Shown here: in pieces, positions 44,764-55,828 of the stretch | How positions within the stretch are numbered: position 1 is the stretch's first letter | Layout of the letters: every line of letters starts with the position of its first letter | From: Eretmocerus hayati | Lineage: Eukaryota > Arthropoda > Insecta > Hymenoptera > Aphelinidae | NCBI GenBank assembly: GCA_029851415.1 | Contig: CM056741.1 | Span: 147,858,522 to 147,922,521, forward strand | Reading direction: 5' to 3' | Length of the DNA stretch: 64,000 nucleotides | Program-made: the position numbers and the translations under genes | The notes under the pieces: model-generated | Databases searched by the model: none | What the model was told of the DNA's origin: nothing | Seen by the model: only the letters and a program-made list of their open reading frames with translations

Positions 44764-45490
44764 CAGTATCGAGTCTCGAATACCACCGGGTATTCGATCA
44801 CGCGTACGTCACTGAGCACGGGATCACGGCCACCTCCGTGAATAATTGATCAAATTCACCGTGATAACATGCACTCTTGTATGTACTTGATCCCCCTCAT
44901 CACTTTGAGTACTGAGTCTCGAATACCACCGGGTATACGATCACGCGTACGTCACTGAGCACGGGATCACGGCCACCTCCGTGAACAATTGATCAAATTC
45001 CCCGTGATAACATGCACTTTGATCTCCCTCATCACTCTGAAAACTGAATCCCGAATACTACCGGCTATTTGATCGCGTGCACGTCACTGAGCACGGGATC
45101 ACGGCCACCTCCGTAAATAATTGATCAAATTCACCGTGATAACATGCACTCTTGTATGTACTTGATCCCCCTCATCACTTTGAGTACTGTGTCTCGAATA
45201 CCACCGGGTATACGATCACGCGTACGTCACTGAGCACGGAATCACGGCCACCTCCGTGAGAAATTGATCAAATTTACCGTGATACCGTGATTAAGAGTAC
45301 CGTTGTTAGTTCAGCATCACGAAAACTGTTGTGTGTACTCGATTCCGCGTATTGCTCTGAGTACTGGGTCCCTCGTGTTACAGAGAGTATTCGATGTGAA
45401 CTGCACTGAGTATGAGATCACGGAAAATAACGTTATATTCGGTTCCGAGTTTATCATGAGTGATCACACATGCCACTGAGATAACATGAT
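44764..45490. repeat. satellite with 143-bp monomers, right part
   Basis: The phrase GAGCACGGGATCACGGCC recurs at 44814, 44957 and 45089, with a one-base variant at 45232; spacings are 143, 132 and 143 bases. The 132-base unit has lost about 11 bases near CTCTTGTATGTA. Monomers are well conserved for the first 530 bases and then degenerate. This was continuous with 39055-40512 before the CR1-like element inserted. Confidence 0.75.
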
Positions 45491-45831
45491 AACCAGTATC
45501 ACCCTGGGGTTCCCTCGGAATTTTCTCGAAATTTTGTCACTGTATTTCAAGTTGAATAATCTTCTCCGACTTCGGATCAAAAGTCCACAGTTTCCAGGAA
45601 AAAATTTTTCCCTTAATATTTCAAAGTCACAATGTGATGAATCTGAATGAACTTCAGTCTCACGAAAGTCGTTCCCACGTCCTCTAGGACTACAATTCGA
45701 TCGTCCTAGTGAATGACTTACTCGTTGAAAATGTTTACTGTCGGAGTCTCATAGCACGTGATGTCCACTTAGGCTCTTATACCTCATCCTTTGTTCTTGA
45801 TCATAATTAGACGGCATGATATAAACGGAAA
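45491..45831. other. no recognised feature
   Basis: Spacer between the satellite and the large inverted element. Nothing was recognised. Confidence 0.3.
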
Positions 45832-45848
45832 TCGGTTTGTCTATACGG

Positions 45849-46395
45849 CCGGACTCGCGTTCGCAAATTCGCGTACGCGAAACGTCCATTTCCGGCGCCG
45901 GCAAACGGGCGAATTTCTCAAGACCGTGGAGGACGCGTCGCGTACGCAAACAGTGAGACCCTTTTCGCGCACGCGAAAAAGCCCTTTTCCGCATGCGCGA
46001 AAAGCACCCGTTCCGTGTGCGCGACAGTTGTCTGGTTCGCGTATGCGAAGGCTTTCGTCAGCTACGCGCCTGCAAATTCTCCCGTACGCGAAGAGAGATG
46101 GGCAACTCGTTCTCCCGAGGGTGCCACAGCCGTTCCGCAATTGGGATGTGACATCAAGGTCAAACATGGCGGCCGCATGCCCCGAGATTAACACGGGCTT
46201 GTTACTAGACAGCGCCATCTGCGGCGAGTCGTGAACTATTGCATGCCCCCAGAATTGAACATGGAGGTCACTTCTCAATCGCGTATGCGCAGCCTTTCAT
46301 CATTCGCGCGCCTGCGAATTCTCGCGTACGCGAAGAGAGATGGGCAGCCGTTTCTTTCGCGGGTGCCAAAGCCGTTTCGCGTGCGCGAAATCTAG
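45849..46395. repeat. array of TTCGCGTACGCGAA-like palindromes, left arm
   Basis: CG-rich 12-14-bp palindromes and variants (TTCGCGCACGCGAA, TTCGCGTATGCGAA, GCGCATGCGC) are spaced 15-60 bases apart at 45849-46098 and again at 46275-46392. Composition is far more CG-rich than the surroundings. The intervening block (46100-46270) is unique sequence shared with the right arm. Confidence 0.7.
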
Positions 46396-46748
46396 AAATT
46401 GTTTTGCCTCATTAATTCAAGTGGAGGTACCTGGTTTTCACATTAACCCTCCACCAACTCCAAACCTGTGGACAGAGAAACGATCTGTCATCGCGTGCTC
46501 ACGAACTACCGCCATCTTACCACCTCGGTTGGGTGGCGGCTTTCCATCCAGTAGTCGAACCATACTCCCGCCAAAATCCACCCTTATCACAGGGCGGTAG
46601 CTGGCACGCAAGTGCACACAACTAAGGACTAAGCACCGACCATGGATACCTTTGTTAGAAGCCCTACGATTTCAGCCTTGAAAGGTCACAGCTGAGGCCC
46701 CTTGCAAGGACACTCTCCCAGTTTCGCTCACGTACAGACTGGTCACTG

Positions 46749-47190
46749 CTCGAGCGCTCCTAGGGAGCATATGCTTTCCCACGTTTCATGAATAGACCAC
46801 GGTTTCGTGGTCTAACTCGTGGAATAAGTCGGGAAGCCAAAGTATCCGTCACATACTCACCTGTCGCGGTCGGCAGGTCCGTAAGGCGATTCCAAATGAG
46901 TGTCCTACAACACTCGCAATGGACTCAGCCCGCTGAGGCCTCTTGCGGGTAGCGAAATCTAGAAATGGTTGCAAGCTATCTCTTATCCGCGCATGCGAAA
47001 CAGGCTCTCGCCAGTGTGACCCGTCGCGCACAGAGAAGGATGATACTTTTGTGTGTGATTGGTCAGATCGGTGGAGCCCGCAAGAATTTCTCGGAACTGA
47101 AGCGTACTGATTCAGATGATCAATCGATCAAATCCAGCCGAAGAGTGGAATAATGGTGTCTTCATTGGAACGACTCAACAAGAATCCGAA
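46749..47190. other. left-arm-specific segment of about 440 bp
   Basis: In the right arm the flanking blocks GGTCACTG and TTCAAATT are nearly adjacent (about 51793-51810); here they are separated by about 440 bases. Either an insertion occurred here or the right arm was deleted. The segment holds the hairpin-like GACCACGGTTTCGTGGTC near 46796 and no recognised gene. Confidence 0.5.
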
Positions 47191-47943
47191 ATCCATTCAA
47201 ATTCCATGGGCAGGGAAGATTGTTGTAGTATAGTGTATCATTGGGGGGCCTCAAAACCTGAGGCAGTTGTACTAGATGGACAAAGCAGTCTATGAACGCT
47301 CTTCTTCCACCCTCCTCGCATATTCTCGATGTAGGTTCTACTTGTACCGGAATCGGAGCTGCTATCTCAGGATTTCCATACCCATCAGGGGTAGTTCCAT
47401 ACAAGATACAGCAACATGCCCCACGGCATTCAGAAGAACCTCGAAAAACCTGTCGATATCAATCTTGTGGAGTTAATGTTGAGTTTATGGACGCCTTTGA
47501 CGAGGAAGAAGTCGAAAAACAGAAAAAACTCAATTTCTCTAAACTTTTTTTTTCGAAAATCTGAATATTCATGATATGGTGTGGGTTTGTGTGTTCTTCC
47601 AAAATCCGCTGCAAAGAGTGATCCACGGAATGCTCCCACGTTCCCTGCCGATGGTACTAAAATGGAAAATCGTGCAAATCTCCCTCTGCCATTCTTATCC
47701 ATTCAACGACCCTCTCAATTCCCTTCACACGGTGATCTTGAACGAATTTCTCATAAACCCGGAGACCCCCTGACGATTTCCATTCTGAGTGGTAGTTTAT
47801 GGTATCAAAAACAACATCTTATTGAATCAAAATCGCTCACGTAGGGGTTTCGAAAAAAATCAGATTTTCGAATGTTTGAATCACTTATCGCTAATAATGG
47901 TCAAAACATTCCCGGGAATATTCACTAAACCATGAATTCTGGT

Positions 47944-50900
47944 GCATTCTATATGAACTCCTATCTGAAAAGCTAGCAGCATTGCAGTATCTCGTAAGCT
48001 CCTAAAATCTGATGCTGTATCCAGTGTATCCCAAGTGTTGTGTGTTTGACTTCGAAGAATGTGTGGAAACTCGAAAGAGCAATCCTCGAAAGTTACACCT
48101 GTGAACGCGAGCATAATTAGTTTTCAGTTAACAACCAATGATCCATCAACTTCAACAGAGTTGAAAAGCTTTCAAATCTGCAATTTGGGAGTATTACATG
48201 AAATCTCAAACTTATCTCTGAGCGAGAATAGAAAACCACAAAACTTACCACCATAACAATCAAACAAATCTCACTATATGCAGGCAGTTTGGAATGGAAA
48301 TCATCTATTCCGCTCACTATACTCCATCAGAGATGACGTACAGAGACCTGTACTTGGTCCAACTAGACCACCGCACCATAAATACTTGGACACCCTCCCG
48401 ATATTTTAACCAACTACCCAAAAATGGTTGCTGCTGGTGGTCTCCATGAGCACCCGGAGTAAGTAATTGGCTTTTGAGATTCTCTGGGTATGTTTCGTAT
48501 CAGAACGTAGACCCTTGTCTCAAAGTGTGAGGTTCTGGAAATAGGGAATAATCGAGAAAACTCTGGAATCTTCATATCATATTAATTGTAATAGGGAGAT
48601 CATAATTTTTACAATACTTTCAATATGAAAACTCTGGATTTCGGTGGAATTTATGGAAAATAGCTGTGCAACAAGAGTTGTTGACATGTAGCCCCATTGA
48701 GTAACCAAGCAAAGGCAGTCAACTTATAACCTTGCGCTAATTAAAACAATATTTCACAGCGAGTTAGCTTTTGGCAGAGTCGATTGCTCATGACCTAGGG
48801 CGCCTCCAAAGTGCAATATTCCCCCGAAAGATACTGCTTTCCTCCTATATTCACCTGCCAAGAGTTGTCTTGGAAGCAGTCGATGACCTACCGTTGCTGG
48901 GAGAGACGGTTGCGGGATGCAGACAACCAGATTCCACTTTCCCACCAGTAGTACACTATCACCGACACCCGGAGCACTCGCGCCCACTCAAACACTCGAC
49001 GATGACGAGCTGGACACTCGCGACGGCACCGGGAAGTCCCAAATCAGTCACAAGGTGATGTGCCGCCGCAGCGAGTCCATACGCCCAGACGGGTATAATA
49101 TACGTTTCGTGACTGCAGCAGACAATGGTCGATGCCGCCGCTGTGATTCTGTCGGTATAAGCATCGGCACTCGAGTTCTCTACTTGGTTCTTATCTTTTT
49201 CAGGAATATTATGGAACCGTGAATCGTTTAGATTGTACTTGGAGGTCAGATCTATCATTTGCTAGAAGTCTAGAGTTGATTGGGATGATTGATCCGCCAG
49301 GAGTCTGAGCACTATCATGCATGGTTTACTGGCGTAATTACAAATCTCAGACTCCTGGCAAAACAACAATTTCAATCGGTTTCTAACTTTCACCAAACAT
49401 TAGATCTAATCACGAATTACAAACTTAACTATGTACAATTTTGATATATCACACAATTTTTCAGGAAAATTCAGTTTAGCCATGTTTTGCTCAGATGGTA
49501 AGGTAGAGCTTCTGCTTGGCCTTAATATTCCCATTTTGAGAGAGAATGATTTCCATCTATCGTTATTTCCATGTCAAAGAGGAAACTTGCGCCCACTCCC
49601 GCCGATCTTGTTAAAATTTCGAGGTATTGTTTAATCTCCTCGCCCAATGATCCCAGTCTCTTTTGGGCCATAACCACCAATTCGTTATGACCCTCGGAGT
49701 TCCCTAATTTGAGTTTTGTTCATTGTAATTTTTAACTCTTGATTCCCCCTTCACCTCTCGAAGACATTCCGACTGAAAATCTTCCAGGGGTTCCAGCCAA
49801 TCATATAGCCATGCACTCAGTCAATTTTCAGCCCCGAGTATTGTAAACTTCTATTAGGATTGTTTCATGAATGCGCCGTTTAGTTTAATGATAGATGTCG
49901 ATGGACACGTTGTTCCTCAACCAACTTCAAGTGAACCTAAAGACCCACTCGCTAATATCTGTTTTAGGTAGCAGTTTTTGGTGTCGAGAACAACACCCGA
50001 TTGGAACCAAAATCGATCCTGTAGGGTTCTTTACAGAAATCACATACTTGAATTTTTTAGTCAGTCGTCGCCGATACTGGTCAGGAAAGTATTTTGATCG
50101 GGCACATTATTCAGTAAAGTATCATATCTCCATGTACTCTTAGGCGTGGGAGCCAAATACGCAGTCCGTTTTTCTCCCAAATGTCACAATTTCTGCTGAA
50201 AAGCTGAAAACTGGTTCTTTTTGAGAGTCTTTTGCGTTCCCTACTATGATGTCTAAATGATAAACTGGACGAGAAGGTCTCTTCTTATGAGACGATAATT
50301 TTTTTCGACAGTATTTCCAACGTATTCTGAGTTGTTAAATGTGTCAACAGTCGTTTAAGAGGGCTAGGATGCGTCCAAAACGAGTGACTAAGTGATTTTT
50401 GGAGTTGCTACCAGCAAAATTTCACCGATGTTGCTGTGAATTTTGGGATGCTCACAGTATAGGCCAAATACATCACATTTGATTTTTGAGAGTATATTTT
50501 CTCCATCTCCCGCATGAAGTGCAGGAGCTTATTTGCAGTAGTCCAAAAGCAAATGAGTCGAGAAATTGGATTCGATGCAATTGGTGACCTTAGGTGTGCT
50601 CGTAATGGAACAATTTTCATGATTGTTAGCTCAACGTCCTGCTACAACTACGGAAATCACCTCTTTTTGTTCTTATAGGATGGTATTCCCACTCTTCGTA
50701 AGCGCGAAATATGAATGCTATCCATATTCCGTGAGTATTTTCAGGTTCAGTGCAAAATCGGTAGAATCTCGATGATGACAACTCAGAAGATCAGCTCGTC
50801 ACTAGTTTCGATCACATCCTAGCCCCTCCAAACTACCAGCCTCGTGATCAGCTAGTCCAAATTTGTTGGGAAAATTGTTGAGACAGATTTTTTCCAATCA

Positions 50901-51045
50901 AGAGAGAGCTTCTCGTCCGGTTGATCAGCTTGACATCATTGCACGGGACGCGAAAGACGCTGTTCTCGAGACCAACCATTTAAAGCGTTTCAGAAGAAAT
51001 GCTGACATTTGGAAGAATCATGGGCTTTGACTCTTACATCCGAGG
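47944..51045. other. core between the inverted arms
   Basis: About 3.1 kb with no recognised transposase or other domain. Bases near 49945-50100 are a diverged relative of an arm segment (47755-47910): both have a GACCC.CT...ATTTC-type start, then GTAG.AGTTT.TGGT, then ACAACA. Thus an ancient duplication lies within the element. Open frames at 48771-49058 and 49895-50143 have no recognised motif. Confidence 0.4.
49296..49359. repeat. stem-loop with perfect 14-bp arms in the core
   Basis: GCCAGGAGTCTGAG (49296-49309) and CTCAGACTCCTGGC (49346-49359) are exact complements separated by 36 bases. It could be a site-specific recombination or binding site, or a decayed MITE. Confidence 0.5.
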
Positions 51046-51289
51046 ATTCACGAGAATTCATGGTTCAGGGAATATTCCCGAACATGTTTTGACCATTATT
51101 AGCGATAAGTGATTCAAACATTCGAAAATCTGATTTTTTCGAAACCCCTACGTGGGCGATTTTGATTCAATTAGATGTTGTTTTTGATACCATAAACTAC
51201 CACTCAGAATGGAAATCGTCAGGGGGTCTCCGGGTTTATAAGAAATTCGTTCAAGATCACCGTGTGAAGGGAATTGAGAGGGTCGTTGA

Positions 51290-51877
51290 ATGGATAAGAA
51301 TGGCAGAGGGAGATTTGCACGATTTTCCATTTTAGTATCATCGGCAGGGAACGTGGGAGCATTCCGTGGATCACTCTTCGCAGCGGATTTTGAAAGAACA
51401 CACAAACCCACATCATATCATGAATATTCAGATTTTCGAAAAAAAAAAGTTTTAGAGAAATTGAGTTTTTTCTGTTTTTCGACTTCTTCGTCATCAAAGG
51501 CGTCCATAAACTCAACATTAACTCCACAAGATCGATATCGACAGGTTTTTCGAGGTCCTTCTGAATGCCGTGGAGCATGTTGCCGTATCTTGTGTGAAAC
51601 TACCCCTGATGGGTGTGGAAATCCTGAGATAGCAGCTCCGATTCTGGTACAAGTAGAGCCTACATTGAGAATATGCGAGGAGGGTGGAAAAAGAGCGTTC
51701 ATAGACTGCTATGTCCATCTAGTACAACTGCCTCAGGTTTCAAGGCCTCCCAATAATACACTCTACTACAACAATCTTCCTTACCCATGCAATTTGAGTA
51801 CAGTGACCAGTCTGTACGTGAGCGAAACTGGGGAAATGTCCTTGCTAGGGGCCTCAGCTGTGACCTTTCAAGGCTGA
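51290..51877 (+). CDS. 195-codon open frame in the right arm, function unknown
   Basis: The frame starts at an ATG and runs 195 codons without a stop. Its mirror in the left arm (minus strand, about 47160-47702) is broken into two frames. The N-terminal third is basic, the middle has serine-rich and cysteine-rich pieces (CRGACCRILC), and the rest is mixed. I recognise no domain. The opposite strand also has long open frames in both arms (for example 51418-51702 on minus, with an acidic EFMDAFDDEEVEKQKK stretch). Which strand, if either, is coding cannot be decided here. Confidence 0.25.
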   Translation: MDKNGRGRFARFSILVSSAGNVGAFRGSLFAADFERTHKPTSYHEYSDFRKKKVLEKLSFFCFSTSSSSKASINSTLTPQDRYRQVFRGPSECRGACCRILCETTPDGCGNPEIAAPILVQVEPTLRICEEGGKRAFIDCYVHLVQLPQVSRPPNNTLYYNNLPYPCNLSTVTSLYVSETGEMSLLGASAVTFQG

Positions 51878-52440
51878 AATTGTAGGGCTTCTAACAAAGG
51901 TATCCATGGTCGGGGCTTAGCCCTTAGTTGTGTACGCTTGCATGCCAGCTACCGCCCCGTGATAAGGGTGGATTTTGGCGGGAGTATGGTTCGACAATTG
52001 GATGGATAGGCGCCACCCAACCGAGGTGGTAAGATGGCGGTAGTTCGTGAGCACGCGATGACAGATCGTTTCTCTGTCCACAGGTTTGGAGTCGGTGGAG
52101 GGTTAAAGTGAAAACCAGGTACCTCCACTTGAATCAATGATGCAAAACAATTTCTAGATTTCGCGCACGCGAAACGGCTGTGGCACCCGCGAAAGAAACG
52201 GCTGCCCATCTCTCTCCGCGTACGCGAGAATTCGCAGGCGCGCGAATGATGAAAGGCTGCGCATACGCGATTGAGAAGTGACCTCCATGTTCAATTCTGG
52301 GGGCATGCGATAGTTCACGACTCGCCGCAGATGGCGCTGTCTAGTAACAAGCCCGTGTTAATCTCGGGGCATGCGGCCACCATGTTTGACCTTGATGTCA
52401 CATCCCAATTGCGAAACGGCTGTGGCACCCTCGGGAGAAC

Positions 52441-52922
52441 CCCATGTATAAAATATACGATTCCATGAACATATATGATCATGGAATTCGAGGATTCCAT
52501 GGTCGTATACGATCATAGGTAAAACCGTTCCAAATATTTTTCTTATTCCAGAAAATTGTGATATACTGATTCAAATCCATTCTAACGTCAATGCGTGACG
52601 TTACTGATCATATACTACTAAAGAAAAATCTTCTCAGGAGTCGGTCTCGAGTTTCAAAAAAGTGACATTTTTTACGAAACCTTTCTCTTCAGTGCTTCAA
52701 AAGTTCAAAACTTGAGAATGACTCCGGGAAAGGTTTTTTCTGAGAGATGTTTGATCAATGAGTGAGGTACTGATGTTACACCAGTCGTAAATTAGTATAT
52801 CACGTCTTTCCGGAATAAAAATGACAAATTTTTAAACCGACTTTATTTATGATCATATATGAACATGGAATCCACAGATTCCATGTTCATATATGTTCAT
52901 GGAATCTTATGTTCTACATGGG
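52441..52922. mobile_element. MITE, CCCATGT-end family, copy 2 (inside right arm)
   Basis: This 482-bp element starts CCCATGTATAAAATATACG and ends GTTCTACATGGG, flanked by AC on both sides. The left arm of the host element gives the empty site: GGGAGAACGAGTTG without the MITE, proving a 2-bp AC duplication. By eye it is identical to the copy at 57262-57741 except for two extra bases (TA) near the left end. Confidence 0.85.
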
Positions 52923-53370
52923 ACGAGTTGCCCATCTCTCTTCGCGTACGGGAGAATTTGCAGGCGCGTAGCTGGCGAAAGCCTTCGCATACGCGAACCA
53001 GACAATTGTCGCGCACACGAAACGGGTGCTTTTCGTGTGCGCGAAACTTTGCGTACGCGAAAATTTGCAGGCGGGTAGCTGAAAAAAGCCTTTGCGTACG
53101 CGGGAGATAAGGACTGTTCGCGTACGCGAAAAATTTCCGGTTCGCATACGCGAAGGTTTTCACCAGCCAATCGCCTGTCAATTTTCGCGTACGCGAAGTT
53201 TCGCGCACGCGAAAAAGAGTCCTTTCGCTTGCGCGAAAAGGGCCTCACCGTTCGCGTACGCGACGCGTTCTTCACTGTCTTGAGAAATTCGCCCGTTTGT
53301 CGGCGCCCGAAATGGACGTTTCGCGTACGCGAAGCTTTGCGTACGCGAATTCGCGTGCGCGAGTCCGGCC
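52923..53370. repeat. array of TTCGCGTACGCGAA-like palindromes, right arm
   Basis: Some 15 or more palindromic words are packed into about 440 bases. TTCGCGTACGCGAA is exact near 53110, 53181 and 53318; others vary by one to three bases. This array is about 195 bases longer than that in the left arm. More variants occur at 52161-52273. Confidence 0.7.
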
Positions 53371-53385
53371 GTATAGACAAACCGA

Positions 53386-55650
53386 ATGGAAATATGGAGA
53401 GCTACTTTGGTGTAAAGAATGTTGAATTGATATACGGTGCAACATAATCAGCTCATCCGAGTTGTGCAAAGATGCACACTCTCATGAAGGTCGCTTTCAG
53501 AAAACTTTAGTATGCACAGTTTCTTGTCGTGTATACTACGAAGTATGCCGATACAATTCTGTCGACACGCAAATGTAATTGAGTTCGAGTCCGAAGAGAG
53601 CGTGAGTTATTTGTATTATTGCATGCTTACATTGAGGATGTTCAGGAACGAACGAATAAAGAAGAAATTCTACGGTAATCGCTTGACGTGTGCTTCATCC
53701 AAGCCGAGATGCATACAAACGTGGTTTTAAGCATAAGGTAGTCACGGTGGAGCCTTGCTATAACTACTTGTTCGTAAGAAGTTTTCCAGCGTTCTGAATT
53801 TTCGTTGCTGCACAGGGCGACTGTAATTTATAAGAATAGTTCAGTGTAAAATTTTGTATTCGTTACACTGGTGTGGCATCTTTACACAGACTATTTAATT
53901 GCATGTATTCGCGTTCACCGCCTTTGCTGCATGTAAATTTCCACGATAATTGTACGGAGTCTACTCATCGTAGAACTTCACGGGTCCAATAAAAGCAACT
54001 CAAGTCAAGTAGCTATATAGTGTGGGAACGCACCATAAACTTCTGCTATTCTATGTTTATAATAAACTTCCATACGTATATCCAGCATATCAAGAGACCG
54101 ATTTAGATCACACTTGCGATGATAATCATGATAAGATGAGTTTTCCATCACATTCGATATTAAATTAACTTAAGAATGTTACCTGAATATCGGAAGCAGC
54201 AGTGGAATTTGTTCAATACCTCGTTTTTTTTTAGATATTTTTCAACGTCTTCTCTTCTGAAATACGAGTGATCAACGTTTCTTTTTCGTGGCACAATATA
54301 GTTGATAGAATACTTACAACCCCCCCCCCCATGTATAACAACTTTTCCACAATAAGGTACTATTACATCTAATAAACAATTTGATGTAATCCTGCAATCG
54401 AGCAGTGCAGCCAATATCTTGGTTGTGGTGTACTTGCCGTAACATTTCGCAGTGCACTTGCATCGACGTGACTGATTTTAGATTAATACATCTGTACCAG
54501 TGGTTATATTGGAGAGACCTATATTTTTATGGATGTTGAATTGATCGACCTGAATCGGAGCTACTTCCAGTGTTAAGTAATACCTAGTTGATCAGACGAT
54601 GAAGTCAACCAATGAGTATGATAAAACAACGACAACTCACCAATCGGCACTGTACTTCTAGGATCGATGTTCAGCGAGGTGTTCAATTCTGTGAGATATC
54701 CTTGATAGGAATCCTCGCACATGTCAATGTGATCATCGTTGCTGATGCTGACTTCCTCAAAGCTGATCTTGTTTTCAGGAGAAAAATTCCAGGAATCCCT
54801 GCATTTGATCTGCTTTCTCTTTTCCCTCCCTTCTGTTTAATTGAGCAGAAAAGAAAGAAAGAGAGAGAGAGAGAGAGGGAGATGGTTTCGTATGTGAGGG
54901 CAGGTCGCCAACTCGTCACTGTCCATCCGAGTAGACAGCATGGAGTTGAATCAAGTAATAAGAGAAAAAGAAAGAGAATGAGGGCGAAAAGTGAGTGCGT
55001 CTAATGAGGCAATAAATAAGTCGAAACTGGACTCTTGGTACTCGCGACAACGTGTCCATCCTCATCTCCTCCCAACTTATAATGTCCCCATTCTTTCCTC
55101 ACCCTCTTTCCTTACTCCATATCATGCATCTCGTTTTACCATGTTATTCTTCCATTTGAACGTCCATCGTTGCACTGGTAAAATTCACAAGCCCGCTACG
55201 ATCATTCCATCAGGATAAGACCTTTTATCCTGATGTGTCTGTGTGCGTTTGCAAGAAACGAAAACTTTTCAGCTGATTTCTGATGCGAGTTGCATCATGA
55301 GGCTCAGAATTGTTGCATCCCAAGATAGAGCTTGATTGACGCTTGCGTTCACTTTTTCGGTTTTTTCGGTTCATGGTGGCAGCTTGCACGTGGGAACAAC
55401 TGGAGTAGGACAAGTGTTGGCGGTACCCCTGTTGGCTGACTTTCGCAGGGGTAATACTTCTGTTTTAATTAATGGTTGCCCGAAGTCAACGACAATCGGT
55501 TCGCAAAACCGAAGACGTAACGTAATGCTGCTCCTGACCGTATGTGAAAGATCTGCGAGCTTGATTGAGAGACGAATGATTGACGTGTGTAGCTTCGATA
55601 ACACATTGATGGATTGAATCTGACTCTCATGGTGTGAAAGCTTCAACAGG
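53386..55650. other. no recognised gene
   Basis: Nothing convincing was found on either strand. A C11 run lies at 54320-54330 and a GA-rich stretch at 54850-54885. The plus-strand frame at 54612-55004 is partly translated simple sequence. Confidence 0.35.
55208..55235. repeat. hairpin with perfect 11-bp arms
   Basis: CATCAGGATAA and TTATCCTGATG are exact complements around a 6-base loop. It is not followed by a T run, and no gene end is nearby. Confidence 0.5.
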
Positions 55651-55828
55651 ATATGAGTCATTTCGGAGCATTTCAGCCGGAAGCGTCACCAGGGGGTCTG
55701 GGAAAAATTCCAAAAAAATTTTTTCCGTTAATACTATGTTTGAAAAGTACAAAAAAATTTTTTTAGGATTTTTCCGAAGCCCTCCACGGGCCCTAGGGCT
55801 CACAGAAGGTCCATTTTAGGCCCTTTTG

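Larger units (their letters stand above)
45832..53385. mobile_element. large inverted-arm element with CG-rich palindrome arrays
   Basis: The ends read TCGGTTTGTCTATACGGCC and its exact inverse. Arms run 45832-47943 and 51046-53385 around a core of about 3.1 kb. Arm identity is high in long stretches. Arm lengths differ because the left arm has about 440 extra bases at 46749-47190 and lacks about 195 bases of the palindrome array, while the right arm carries a 482-bp MITE. The outermost 100-400 bases of each arm hold repeated TTCGCGTACGCGAA-type palindromes. Flanks share GGAAAT but offset, so a target duplication is not proven. Superfamily unknown; no transposase was recognised in the core. 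Confidence 0.75.

Noticed and set aside
45849..53370. CRISPR array or bacterial contamination from the CG-rich palindromes
   Set aside because: Spacing and repeat sequence are irregular, no cas genes are present, and the arrays lie inside an inverted element with eukaryotic MITEs.
54612..55004. 130-codon plus-strand frame
   Set aside because: The start is not supported, and the second half is translated purine-rich simple sequence.
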